A DNA stretch of 46,654 nucleotides from NCBI GenBank assembly GCA_023146045.1, contig JAGLCW010000131.1, forward strand, positions 1-46,654, written 5' to 3'. Of this stretch, positions 26,618 to 35,762 are shown piece after piece. The DNA comes from Caldisericia bacterium. Its GTDB lineage: Bacteria; Caldisericota; Caldisericia; UBA6126. The notes below the pieces were generated by a model that saw nothing but the letters and a program-made list of their open reading frames with translations, was not told the origin of the DNA and did not search any database. The position numbers and the translations under genes are program-made. Position 1 is the first letter of the stretch. Every line of letters starts with the position of its first letter.

Positions 26618-28168
26618 GTGAAAACGAAGAAACAAAGGTTGAACTATTTTACTATTAGCATTGTTTTGGTAGTAATTGTAGCAATTGTGGGTATTTCTTG
26701 GTATGGTATTTCATCATTGGTCTCTACCATTCAAGAACAATTGTATACCGTTGAAGATGAATCCCTATTTCTATCACCACCACAAAGTGAGGAAATACTG
26801 TACAGAAAACTGAATGAAGGAATTTTTATTATCACCCCAAGTATCGATGAAGAAGCTCAAGTTGCTGTAAAGCTAACCTCTGGAGAAGATTATGCACCAT
26901 CATGGAATAATGCTGGAAACGGTTTTTATTTTTTAAGGAAAACAGACACTTCTTTGTTCAATCTCATGTACTTTAATTATGATGAACATATCCTACAACC
27001 AGGCTTTATACAGAGTTTTACAGAGTTAGACATTCCGAATATTGATTCTTCCTTTGTTAGAATTAGTCCAGACGGCAAACATGTTATAGTTTCTTCTTAT
27101 GACTGGGGTATATCAGTTTTGAATGTCGAATCAGGAAAATTGATTCCAGATTTCCCAATGGACAAGGTATACCAGTGTTTAGATATTTTTTCCAGAAACA
27201 ATAAGTTCTTTCTTTTTACACAAACAAACCTTTACGATAAACAATTTATATATGGCGTAAGTAAACCAGATCCATCTGCAAATCTTTATTTTGCAACATC
27301 TTCATTGGAAACGTTTATCAATGTAGATAAGTCTATGGATTTTTTTAATGGGTATTCGTTTTCTTCAAACGGTTACACGTTTTCTTATTCAAAAGATGAC
27401 ACAATTTACTATGTTGATTCGATTGCAAACATTAAACCGTTAGCTGTGACAAAAGGTTGTTCCCCTGATATTAGACCTACAATGACACTTAAAAAGTTAA
27501 ATCAGTATAAGTGGAAACCACCGTTTTGGAGTAATTTTGATTTTACAAATGTTGCAAATTTTCTATCACTAAAAGAGAAGAATATAATCGTTGTTTCTAC
27601 ACCACATGAACTAGCAACAATAGATACCTCAAATGAATCACTTACCTTTTACTATGATGACAAAGAAAAAGAAACATCTTACCTTGGATGGAAGCTTATA
27701 GATTTTTTATATGAAGATGTAAATCTAGACAATGAACCAGAGCTACTAGTTTCATGGTGGCCAGGAGGAGATGAAGTTGGAGCCGAGAGAATTTCCTTTT
27801 TCTCTATTCTACCAAATGGTATACTTAAAGAGCAATATGTTTCTCGTTATGCACATAAGAATTTAATTTCATTCAAAGATTTGAACGGAGACGGCATAAA
27901 AGAACTATTAAATATATATCTTGATGCATCAGGTGGTGAATCATCTAATCTTGAAAACCTGTATTGGGAAGATATTTTAATCTGGAATGGTAAAGAATGG
28001 AAAATTTCTAACCATCAATTTTCCGACAAATACGAAAAATTGAAAGAAAGCTATGAAGTTTTTCTTGTTGAGGCAATTAAAAAGCCTGACGACTATGGAA
28101 AAAGTTTAAATCTGATTAAAACTCTTCTAGATAAAGTTGATAGCCTCCTAAACTATAAGGAGAAATAA
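26618..28168 (+). CDS. Membrane-anchored propeller-like protein of unknown function
   Basis: The 516-residue protein has a single N-terminal membrane helix (about 13-35) and an external remainder. Segments such as YAPSWNNAGNGFYFLR and VRISPDGKHVIVSS look like TolB/PD40 beta-propeller blades. Near the C-terminus VNLDNEPELLVSW and DLNGDGIKELLNIY are calcium-loop-like FG-GAP/VCBS motifs. The start is GTG at 26618 with TTGAGGT just upstream; no nearby ATG competes. It is the first gene of the operon and is separated from the fibronectin-type protein by 2 bases. Function unknown; a sensor or surface-binding role is speculative. Confidence 0.85.
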   Translation: MKTKKQRLNYFTISIVLVVIVAIVGISWYGISSLVSTIQEQLYTVEDESLFLSPPQSEEILYRKLNEGIFIITPSIDEEAQVAVKLTSGEDYAPSWNNAGNGFYFLRKTDTSLFNLMYFNYDEHILQPGFIQSFTELDIPNIDSSFVRISPDGKHVIVSSYDWGISVLNVESGKLIPDFPMDKVYQCLDIFSRNNKFFLFTQTNLYDKQFIYGVSKPDPSANLYFATSSLETFINVDKSMDFFNGYSFSSNGYTFSYSKDDTIYYVDSIANIKPLAVTKGCSPDIRPTMTLKKLNQYKWKPPFWSNFDFTNVANFLSLKEKNIIVVSTPHELATIDTSNESLTFYYDDKEKETSYLGWKLIDFLYEDVNLDNEPELLVSWWPGGDEVGAERISFFSILPNGILKEQYVSRYAHKNLISFKDLNGDGIKELLNIYLDASGGESSNLENLYWEDILIWNGKEWKISNHQFSDKYEKLKESYEVFLVEAIKKPDDYGKSLNLIKTLLDKVDSLLNYKEK

Positions 28169-28170
28169 AA

Positions 28171-29862
28171 ATGAAAAGAATACATGCAATAGAATTTTGT
28201 TCTGCACTGTGCGTAAGTTGCTTGTTTTTATCGTTCTTGAGTTTTTCGGTAGTTTCTGCGGTCGATCTTCCTCCAGAAAGCCCATCAAATTTAGAAGCAA
28301 TACCAATGTATGATCAAATAAATCTTCTTTGGCAGGACAACTCAAAAAATGAAAATGGGTTCATTGTAGAAAGAAAAAAAGGTATTCAAGACTTTGATGA
28401 GATTGCCAGGCTAAAGTCTAATTGTGGTTTTTATTTAGATATTAATTTAAAAGAAAAAACCACTTACTATTATAGAGTAAAGTCTTTCAATAAAATCGGT
28501 ACATCGTCTTCCTCCAATGAAGCTGAAGCAACAACCGACAATCGCCCATCTGCCAATGAGCCACCAGAAGCCCCATCACGTCTCCTTGGAAGAACAACAA
28601 ACCCTACTCAGATTGAGTTATCTTGGCAAGACAACTCAAATAATGAAAGTGGTTTTCAAATTGCAAGAAGAACATCTGGGACTCCTTATCAGATAAAAGG
28701 AGATGTATTTACAGACACTACACGTTTTATTGACAATTTGGTTGAACCAAACACAACTTATTATTACAAAGTTAGGGCAATTAACACATACGGAAACTCC
28801 AATTATTCAGAAGAGATAAAAATTCTAACCAAATCTAGCAAAGACAATGGCACAACTGTAAAACCTGCTAGTCCAAGTAATCTTGAAGCTATACTTGAAG
28901 ATCAGTTTATACTGTTAACATGGAATGATGCATCAAACAACGAAGACTCCTTCAGGATATACATGGCCATAGATGATCCAAACATCTTTGCCGCCTATAA
29001 GGATTTGCCAGCTAATTCTACTAGATATGAAGAATCTGAATTGTTAATCCCAGGGCATACATTTTATTTTCATATTACAGCGGTTAATAAATTCGGAGAG
29101 TCGAATCCTTCAAATGACACCTCAGTTCTTATAAAGGACAAAGATATAGTTGTATCACCAAAAAATCCATCAAATCTTAAAGCTATTGAAATATATTCGA
29201 ATGATATTGTCTTAAGGTGGGAAGATAACTCAAATGACGAAGAAGGTTTTAAAATTGAACGAAGAAGCATGCGCGATGGAAAATTTAGTATTATACAGTC
29301 TACTCCTTCAAATATGACAACTTATAGGGATACCGACCTAGATTCAGGTATGACCTATTACTACAGGGTATATGCATTTAATTCTGGAGGAAGCTCCTTC
29401 CCAAGCAATACGCTTGAAGTCAAAACTAGAAAACAACTTGACGAAGACCCCCCAGAAAAACCTGATGATAAAATTATTATAAAACTTCAAATTGGATCAA
29501 AAATAATTACCATAAACGGCAGGAAAGAAACAATGGATGTATCGCCAATGGTGCAATTTGAAAGAACTGTTCTACCAATTAGACATGTCGTTGAAGGGCT
29601 TGGAGGTACACTTACGTATGAAGTGCATACAAAAGTTATCACAATAGTGCTGGACAAAATATTTATTGAAATGCAACTGAAAAACCCCATTGCAACAGTG
29701 AATGGGAAAAAGAAACAGTTTGATCCTTTAGACAACAGAGTTATGCCCATATCTATTCCACCAGGAAGAACTATGATACCAGTTCGTTTTGTTGCTGAGA
29801 ATCTTGGATGTAAGGTTGAATGGGAACCTCATACAAAGAGTATTTTGATAACAAAGGAATAA
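28171..29862 (+). CDS. Secreted fibronectin type III protein with copper-amine-oxidase-N-like C-terminus
   Basis: The 563-residue protein has a signal peptide (cleavage likely after VSA near residue 30) and four fibronectin type III domains, about 33-125, 130-225, 230-325 and 328-420. Each has the LxWxDNSxNExGFxI core and the TTYYYRVxAFN end. The last ~130 residues form two copper-amine-oxidase-N-like units (RTVLPIRHVVEGLGG and RTMIPVRFVAENLGC), the same end module as the giant protein at 6959. Surface location is inferred. TAAGGAG precedes ATG 28171. It sits between the propeller-like protein and the AI-2E-family permease with 2- and 4-base gaps. Confidence 0.92.
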   Translation: MKRIHAIEFCSALCVSCLFLSFLSFSVVSAVDLPPESPSNLEAIPMYDQINLLWQDNSKNENGFIVERKKGIQDFDEIARLKSNCGFYLDINLKEKTTYYYRVKSFNKIGTSSSSNEAEATTDNRPSANEPPEAPSRLLGRTTNPTQIELSWQDNSNNESGFQIARRTSGTPYQIKGDVFTDTTRFIDNLVEPNTTYYYKVRAINTYGNSNYSEEIKILTKSSKDNGTTVKPASPSNLEAILEDQFILLTWNDASNNEDSFRIYMAIDDPNIFAAYKDLPANSTRYEESELLIPGHTFYFHITAVNKFGESNPSNDTSVLIKDKDIVVSPKNPSNLKAIEIYSNDIVLRWEDNSNDEEGFKIERRSMRDGKFSIIQSTPSNMTTYRDTDLDSGMTYYYRVYAFNSGGSSFPSNTLEVKTRKQLDEDPPEKPDDKIIIKLQIGSKIITINGRKETMDVSPMVQFERTVLPIRHVVEGLGGTLTYEVHTKVITIVLDKIFIEMQLKNPIATVNGKKKQFDPLDNRVMPISIPPGRTMIPVRFVAENLGCKVEWEPHTKSILITKE

Positions 29863-29866
29863 ATCA

Positions 29867-30970
29867 ATGAATAACAAAGAATATCGAAACAGAGTTGTTA
29901 CAACTGTATCAATCGTTGGTCTTATGGTTTTTTTTGCAGCACTTTTTGTACAACTTAAAGATCTATTCCTTATAGGCTTTCTTTCACTAATTCTAGCAAT
30001 CTTTATCAAATCCATAAGCTTATTCTTTCAAACAAAATTCAAAATAAAACTTAAATTTGCAAACGCATTAGGTATTTTTGTGCTTCTTTGTTTGGTTTTA
30101 CTCCCTTTTTTACTTATTTCAACTCCTTTTACGTCTCAAACACAGAGTTTTATGAATTCTCTCCCATCAACTTTTTCAGTTCTTGAAACTTACTTAACTG
30201 ACAATTTATCAAATTTTGGATTCTCTTTTGATCATTTTTCACTTACATCCTTTTTCCAAACTCTCACAAATAGTTTGCAGTCTCTTGTAACTGGGGCATT
30301 TACAGCAGTTGGAGTTGGCTTTGACTTCCTTGCAAAAGCCATTTTAACTTTTTTTATTGCTGGATTCATTGCTGTGGCACCTTCAGAATATAAAAATGCT
30401 CTTAAAGATTTCTTCCCTAAAGCAACAAGAAAATTCATGAGTTCATTTGGTTATGATTTAACAGATCAACTAAAACATTGGATTATTGGAATGTTTTTAG
30501 CAATGCTATTTGTGGGATCTTTAGCTACTTTTGGCTACTGGGTAATTGGTATTAAATATTTCATAGTTTTTGGTGTAATATCTGGTTTGTTTGAAATTAT
30601 CCCATACTTTGGACCAACATTAGCGGTTATTTTTCCAGTAGTATTTTCTTTAACTCAAGACCCGTCAAAGGCAATTCCAGTACTAATCATTTTTCTCACA
30701 ATTCAGTTTGTAGAAAACTACTTTTTCCTACCATTTTTGTGGAAAAAGCAAGTCAATGTTCCACCTGCAATTTCAATTTTTGCCATTCTTTTATTCAGCC
30801 AATTACTTGGTTTTTTGGGAATTCTATTAGCTATTCCAATTTTCCTTGTTGTAAGAACTTTCTCTCTTCACATATTGGAATGGCACAATGAAACAGCTAG
30901 CACTATTCCATCAAATACTAAGATAAAGAACGACGTAAAGAAGAGTATTGTAAATTCAAAAAAAGGGTAG
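29867..30970 (+). CDS. AI-2E family transporter (PerM/YtvI-like permease)
   Basis: The 367-residue membrane protein shows the family pattern: two N-terminal helices, a third helix (FANALGIFVLL), a soluble stretch, then a C-terminal helix bundle with the conserved GIKYFIVFGVISGLFEIIP, PYFGPTLAVIFP and LLGFLGILLAIP segments. The family includes the AI-2 exporter TqsA and Na+/H+ antiporters, so the substrate cannot be named. Length is typical. It begins 4 bases after the fibronectin-type gene and ends 2 bases before the next gene. Confidence 0.93.
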   Translation: MNNKEYRNRVVTTVSIVGLMVFFAALFVQLKDLFLIGFLSLILAIFIKSISLFFQTKFKIKLKFANALGIFVLLCLVLLPFLLISTPFTSQTQSFMNSLPSTFSVLETYLTDNLSNFGFSFDHFSLTSFFQTLTNSLQSLVTGAFTAVGVGFDFLAKAILTFFIAGFIAVAPSEYKNALKDFFPKATRKFMSSFGYDLTDQLKHWIIGMFLAMLFVGSLATFGYWVIGIKYFIVFGVISGLFEIIPYFGPTLAVIFPVVFSLTQDPSKAIPVLIIFLTIQFVENYFFLPFLWKKQVNVPPAISIFAILLFSQLLGFLGILLAIPIFLVVRTFSLHILEWHNETASTIPSNTKIKNDVKKSIVNSKKG

Positions 30971-30972
30971 TA

Positions 30973-32433
30973 ATGAAAAAATCAACTAAGCTTTTGGATA
31001 AGTTTTTAAGAATTCGTCTTCAAAATACTGAAATATACTCATTCACAAAACAGATTACGGCTCTTTGTTGTGCAATATTTAATATTCCTATATTCGCTAT
31101 TTATGCCGGGGAAAGAAAAATTCGTTTTTACGGAGTTTCCACCGATAAAGACGAGTTTTCTAGAACTATAAATTTACCATATCCAACAGACTTTAACTTT
31201 TTCCCTGTTGAGCTTTCAACTGGAAATTCACAAGTTCGCTACCATAACCTGGAGATGAGAAGACAAACATTTCTTTTTAGTAGTTTTGAGATATCTTTCG
31301 TTTTTTTATGTAGCTCAGCCCACAAAGAACAAATAGAACAAAATTTACAAGAGATACACAAAGACATTGCCATGCTTCTTCTTCCAATGATACAGGATGA
31401 TGAATTTACAACAAGCTCTAGATTAAAAGAATCTTTACGAATTGCGAATAACTATGTACAATCGTTTTCCTTTATTGAAAGCTTGATTAGTTTAGTTCTC
31501 TCAATCGTTCAACTTTTTTGCAAAGCTGAATATATTGAATGCACATATTGCTTGAATAAAAATTCTAACACCAATATTGTATCAATTGGTGAAAAAATAT
31601 CATTGAAATGTAATACCCATGCATATTCAAGCAATTACGAAGAAACTACTTGCCAAATTTCAGTTGCATCAACGTCTGCACTTCCAAATTCACCATCAGA
31701 AATGTACCGTTTGAATAGAACGAGTAGGCTAACTGCTAAACTAATTTCAGAATTTTCCACCCATAATTCTGGATTCTATTACAAAACTCATATAATCTTT
31801 ACAAAAATACATGAAACTTTGCTTTCTCAGACTCCTGGTATTTTAGATCAGAAACTTGACGTAGCTCTTTATTTTGCAAACATATTCACTTTAACGAAAG
31901 AAGAACGTTTCATTTTAAACTGGCTTATTGTTCTTGATCAATCTGGCAATATAGCCATGAAGCTTCTTACTAGCGCCAATAATGAATCATGGGAAATTGA
32001 TTATTCATTTATAGTAAAAAAAGCTATTATTAGCAATCTTGGAATACCGCTTAAACACCCAGAAATAGTTGAAATTGATAAAAATCTTTTTCACGCAATT
32101 ATTACATGTGCAAACTCTTATCCATTCTTAGTACAAAACGATACGTTTAAGAATAGAACAGATTTAATTCTTGAGATAAGAAAACTTGAAGTACCAGAAA
32201 ATTTTCTTCCATTGTTTTTAAAATGTATTGAGAAAAATTTCTCTAAGTATTGTTTTGAAATAACTCATTGTTCAACAGAATTTAGAGAAATTTGTCCAAT
32301 ATATAAACAGATAAACCAAGGTAAAATGCATAGATCTAGAAAATTATGCTATGAATTGGATTGCCTTAGAAATCAAATTTTAGGTTTACAATGTAAACAA
32401 TGCATCGTTTATAAAAAAAAGGATTATTTATGA
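30973..32433 (+). CDS. Unknown protein, possible GAF-like domain and C-terminal cysteine cluster
   Basis: I do not recognise this 486-residue protein. No signal peptide or membrane helix is evident, so it is probably cytoplasmic. Residues about 15-140 have a strand/helix order and a FNIPIFAIYAGERK segment that could be a GAF-like sensor. Residues about 300-400 are helical. The last 55 residues hold six cysteines (433, 441, 459, 464, 474, 477), including CKQC, spaced like a metal or Fe-S site. The last four bases, ATGA, overlap the pyk start, so the two proteins are probably made in coupled fashion. Role unknown; a regulator of the downstream enzyme is a guess. Confidence 0.75.
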   Translation: MKKSTKLLDKFLRIRLQNTEIYSFTKQITALCCAIFNIPIFAIYAGERKIRFYGVSTDKDEFSRTINLPYPTDFNFFPVELSTGNSQVRYHNLEMRRQTFLFSSFEISFVFLCSSAHKEQIEQNLQEIHKDIAMLLLPMIQDDEFTTSSRLKESLRIANNYVQSFSFIESLISLVLSIVQLFCKAEYIECTYCLNKNSNTNIVSIGEKISLKCNTHAYSSNYEETTCQISVASTSALPNSPSEMYRLNRTSRLTAKLISEFSTHNSGFYYKTHIIFTKIHETLLSQTPGILDQKLDVALYFANIFTLTKEERFILNWLIVLDQSGNIAMKLLTSANNESWEIDYSFIVKKAIISNLGIPLKHPEIVEIDKNLFHAIITCANSYPFLVQNDTFKNRTDLILEIRKLEVPENFLPLFLKCIEKNFSKYCFEITHCSTEFREICPIYKQINQGKMHRSRKLCYELDCLRNQILGLQCKQCIVYKKKDYL

Positions 32434-33863
32434 TTTTAAAAACTAATCAACCTTGTAAAACAAAAATTATTGCAACAATTGGTCCATCTTCATCAGATAA
32501 GAGTACTTTAATTAGCTTAATGAAAGCTGGAGCAACTATTTTTAGAATAAATCTTTCTCATAGCTCTAGACAAAGAGTTGAAGAGTACATTAAATTGATT
32601 AGAGATGCTTCGAGAGAAATTGATACTCCAGCTACAATTATAGCCGATTTACCTGGACCAAAAATCCGCATAAATAAGCTTAAAGAAAACATTACGGTTT
32701 CTGAGAATGAAGAAATTACATTTGTAAGAGAAGCAAAAGATAGAAATGATATTTCTCTGAACTATCCAGACATTATTGATGATTTAAATACTGGTGAAAT
32801 TTTGTTTGTAGATGATGGACAGTTACGCTTTAAGATTACATCTAGAGATAAAAATTCTATTAATTGTACTGCATTAAATGGAGGAGTCTTAAAACCGAAT
32901 AAAGGTATAAATTTCCCACTTTCAAAAATTCAGATCGTTTTCCCAACAGAAGAGGATATTAGTTGGCTTTCTTTCTTATGTAAAAAGAATATTTGTGACT
33001 ACGTTGCAGTATCGTATGTTAGAGGTGCTGGAGATATTTTTAGAATTCGAGGGATTATTAAAGACTTTGATGTAAATATTGGAATCATTGCCAAAATTGA
33101 AAAACATGAAGCAATAAAAGATTTAGAAAATATTATCCAACTTTCTGATGCAGTAATGGTAGCAAGGGGAGACTTAGGCCTTGAACTCTCTATTGAAGAT
33201 ATTCCACATATTCAAAAACAAATTATTCGCCTTTGTAACAAAATGGGGAAACCAGTAATTACTGCTACTCAAATGCTTGAATCAATGATAAAAAGTGCAA
33301 CTCCTACAAGGGCAGAGGCAGCAGATATAGCAAATGCGATTTTAGACGGTACCGATGCAGTTATGCTTTCAGCAGAAAGCGCTGTATCCTCTAATCCAGT
33401 ATGGGTTGTGCAAACTATGCGCAAAATTGTTATTAGAGCTGAAAAATCCTTTGAAAAAGATGCCTTCAACGATTCAATGGCATATACAGTTCAAAACAAC
33501 ATCTCTGATGCTATTGCATTTAGTGCATCACGGACCGCAGGATATATAAATGCATCATGTATTGTGTGCTTAACATCATCTGGTTCTACGGCTAGAAGAA
33601 TTGCAAAATACAGACCAGATGCGTCTATAATTGCAATTTGCGACAACGAAAGAGTCCAAAACCTATGTGGTTTATTTTGGAGAACCAAAGCATATCATTT
33701 TTCTTTAAGCGACAATGTACAAGAATCAATGAGGATAACTCAAGAATTTCTACTGAACAACAATTTAGTGAATCCAGGAGACAAAGTAATAGTAACTCTT
33801 GGCACGCCGATAGGACAAAAGGGTAACACAAACCTTATCCAAGTAATAACTATTAAGGAGTAA
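32430..33863 (+). CDS. pyk: Pyruvate kinase
   Basis: The 477-residue enzyme makes pyruvate and ATP from phosphoenolpyruvate and ADP in the cytoplasm. The N-terminal TKIIATIGPSS and RINLSH, the catalytic MVARGDLGLE, the TATQMLESMI signature and DGTDAVMLSAESA are all present. The C-terminal allosteric domain is complete (VCLTSSGSTARRIA ... VTLGTPIG). There is no extra PEP-utilising domain, unlike many Bacillus enzymes. Start ATG 32430 overlaps the previous gene by four bases, with AAAAGGA upstream. Confidence 0.97.
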   Translation: MILKTNQPCKTKIIATIGPSSSDKSTLISLMKAGATIFRINLSHSSRQRVEEYIKLIRDASREIDTPATIIADLPGPKIRINKLKENITVSENEEITFVREAKDRNDISLNYPDIIDDLNTGEILFVDDGQLRFKITSRDKNSINCTALNGGVLKPNKGINFPLSKIQIVFPTEEDISWLSFLCKKNICDYVAVSYVRGAGDIFRIRGIIKDFDVNIGIIAKIEKHEAIKDLENIIQLSDAVMVARGDLGLELSIEDIPHIQKQIIRLCNKMGKPVITATQMLESMIKSATPTRAEAADIANAILDGTDAVMLSAESAVSSNPVWVVQTMRKIVIRAEKSFEKDAFNDSMAYTVQNNISDAIAFSASRTAGYINASCIVCLTSSGSTARRIAKYRPDASIIAICDNERVQNLCGLFWRTKAYHFSLSDNVQESMRITQEFLLNNNLVNPGDKVIVTLGTPIGQKGNTNLIQVITIKE

Positions 33864-33866
33864 TCT

Positions 33867-34397
33867 ATGTTCAATGTCAAAAACTCAACAAAAGATAATT
33901 CTTTAAACATATCTTTATCAGAAAATATTATTGGTCTGATACTATTTTTTATTGGTATAAATATATTAATAGGTCAAGTTCCTTCAAGGCTTTCCTACAC
34001 TGTTCTATTCATTGCAGCTTTCTCGCTCTTTGTTGGTCTTCTTTTTATTGTTGACACATTTTTATACAATTCTTTATCTTCAGTTATCCCTGGATTTTTA
34101 CTTGTAACATTTCCACTTCTAATAATGCTAGATTTTTTATTATCTTTCCCAATTTCATATGGATCGATAATTATTTTCACTATATTGATAGGTGGTTCAT
34201 TTGCTTTTGCGTTTCTTGCAAAAGAAACAATAAAGAAATCATATGTTACTACTGCATGGATTTTTATTACATTGCTTCTACTTCAACTTGTTTCAAAAAT
34301 CCCTCATATGAGTAAATATTTCTGGAATCTCTGGCCAGTAGCACTTATCGTTGTTGGAGTTCTGTTACTTATCAATATTTACAAAAAAAGAAACTGA
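33867..34397 (+). CDS. Small integral membrane protein
   Basis: The 176-residue protein has about six hydrophobic helices: roughly 22-38, 43-62, 69-88, 92-113, 124-143 and 152-171. The final YFWNLWPVALIVVGVLLL, a helix starting with W-x-L-W-P, resembles the LiaI/LiaF-type transmembrane region (DUF5668-like) often seen in small cell-envelope stress proteins. That is a family-level hint only. Start ATG 33867 follows pyk by 3 bases, with AAGGAG upstream. Last gene of the operon before the terminator at 34470. Confidence 0.82.
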   Translation: MFNVKNSTKDNSLNISLSENIIGLILFFIGINILIGQVPSRLSYTVLFIAAFSLFVGLLFIVDTFLYNSLSSVIPGFLLVTFPLLIMLDFLLSFPISYGSIIIFTILIGGSFAFAFLAKETIKKSYVTTAWIFITLLLLQLVSKIPHMSKYFWNLWPVALIVVGVLLLINIYKKRN

Positions 34398-34469
34398 GTA
34401 GCCGGTATATTTTTTCACTTATTAATAATTCTCACATTTCAATTTGCATTGAATAATCCGATTAAATAA

Positions 34470-34514
34470 CAAAATAGAAACTCAAAAAAATTACGAGCGG
34501 GAGTTTCTATTTTG
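34470..34514. terminator. Terminator between convergent operons
   Basis: The 14-base arms CAAAATAGAAACTC (34470-34483) and GAGTTTCTATTTTG (34501-34514) pair perfectly around a 17-base loop. The stem lies between the operon ending at 34397 and the minus-strand gene ending at 34537, so it may serve both. The rest of the 139-base gap shows nothing further. Confidence 0.75.
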
Positions 34515-34536
34515 CTAAATACTCTTCTTCCAGCTA

Positions 34537-34872
34537 TTAATGATCACAAGAATTGGTTCCTGTTTTTAATGTGTTTTCGAAATATGCTTTTACAATATCT
34601 TCTGGAGTGTCAGATACTGCTCCGGTTACTACTTTTATTCCATTCTGTTGAAACAATGCTTGGGCACGTGATCCCATTCCGCCAGCAATAATAACGTTAG
34701 CGTTTTTTTCTCCCAACCACTTTGGCAATAAACCTGGCTCATGGGATGGTGGAGTTACCATTTCTGTTTTCTCAATTTCATTGTTCTCGTTTACGTTAAC
34801 AAATGCAAATTGTTCACAATGCCCAAAATGCATACAAAGTCTCTTATCAACACAAGGTATTACAATAATCAT
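34537..34872 (-). CDS. NifX/NifB-like dinitrogenase cofactor-family protein (MTH1175-like)
   Basis: The 111-residue single-domain protein belongs to the family that binds iron-molybdenum cofactor or other Fe-S/metal clusters: start IIVIPCVDKRLCMHFGHCEQF, then VIIAGGMGSRAQALF and a final NSCDH. No nitrogenase genes are visible here, so a general cluster-carrying role with the two adjacent ATPases is more likely. It overlaps the MinD-like gene upstream by 4 bases. A Cys and His at the very C-terminus could add a metal ligand. Confidence 0.92.
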   Translation of the reverse strand: MIIVIPCVDKRLCMHFGHCEQFAFVNVNENNEIEKTEMVTPPSHEPGLLPKWLGEKNANVIIAGGMGSRAQALFQQNGIKVVTGAVSDTPEDIVKAYFENTLKTGTNSCDH

Positions 34873-35762
34873 TTTATCTCTCCTGTATCGGTTTTAATTT
34901 TAGCCCACATTTCCTTAATGCTCTCCCCAGCCAAAGATTTTGGAAGGTTCACTACAGGTATACCCAAATTTTGAGCATCTGTGACACTATTGTCGTAAGG
35001 AATTGTACCTATCCATGTTTCATTATTTTCAATTGTGTAGTTTTTTATCCAATCTGTATTCTTAATATTTAAATCAAACTTATTTACACAAACATATATT
35101 GGAACTTTAAAATGCTTACACAATTGGAATACCCTTTCAAGGTCGTGTATACCACTGACTGTAGGTTCAGTTACAAGTAGTACTCTATCAACTCCAGTAA
35201 CAGAAGCAATCACAGGACAACCAATTCCAGGAGATCCATCAATTAGCAACCATTCTGCTCCATGTTCACTAGCGAAAACATGTGCTTGTTTTCGCACAGC
35301 ACTCACCAATTTACCAGAGTTTTCTCCGCCTGGCAACAATTTTGCATGAGACAATGTACCATATTGAGTTTTTGAAAGATATATGTGCCCACATAATCTA
35401 TCCATTTCTTTAATAGCACTAATTGGACAATTATCTATACAAACTCCACACCCTTCACAAGAAAAAGGCTTTACCTCAAATTTAACTTTTCCTTTGCTAT
35501 CAAGTGTTTTCCCTATAGCATCGAATTTACATAAATCATAGCATATGCTGCACTGGTCACATTTATCTTGAATGATTGCTGGTTCAGTACCACTATAAAA
35601 CTCTTCTTTTTTTATTGTTTCGATGTCAAAAAGTAGATAAAGATCAGCTGCATCAACATCACAATCTGCAAATACAGCATTCTTGGCTAATGCAGCAAAC
35701 GAGGCGGTTACACTTGTTTTTCCGGTTCCACCTTTTCCGCTAATAACTAATAATTCTTTCAT
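34869..35762 (-). CDS. MinD-like P-loop ATPase with inserted double ferredoxin domain
   Basis: The 297-residue protein has a deviant Walker A motif SGKGGTGKTS at residues 8-17 and an inserted 2[4Fe-4S] ferredoxin domain with CDQCSICYDLC and CEGCGVCIDNCP at about residues 65-115. The later LLIDGSPGIGCP is the switch/Walker B region of Mrp/MinD ATPases. Such pairs are widespread in anaerobes next to NifX-like proteins and are thought to be linked to Fe-S cluster or metal handling. It overlaps both neighbours by 4 bases (35759-35762 and 34869-34872), so the cluster is tightly co-translated. The first cluster lacks the usual final Pro after the fourth Cys (CK instead of CP). Confidence 0.95.
   Translation of the reverse strand: MKELLVISGKGGTGKTSVTASFAALAKNAVFADCDVDAADLYLLFDIETIKKEEFYSGTEPAIIQDKCDQCSICYDLCKFDAIGKTLDSKGKVKFEVKPFSCEGCGVCIDNCPISAIKEMDRLCGHIYLSKTQYGTLSHAKLLPGGENSGKLVSAVRKQAHVFASEHGAEWLLIDGSPGIGCPVIASVTGVDRVLLVTEPTVSGIHDLERVFQLCKHFKVPIYVCVNKFDLNIKNTDWIKNYTIENNETWIGTIPYDNSVTDAQNLGIPVVNLPKSLAGESIKEMWAKIKTDTGEIK

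Noticed and set aside
34398-34469. Possible small RNA in the gap after the membrane protein gene
   Set aside because: No promoter or stable hairpin apart from the terminator at 34470-34514.
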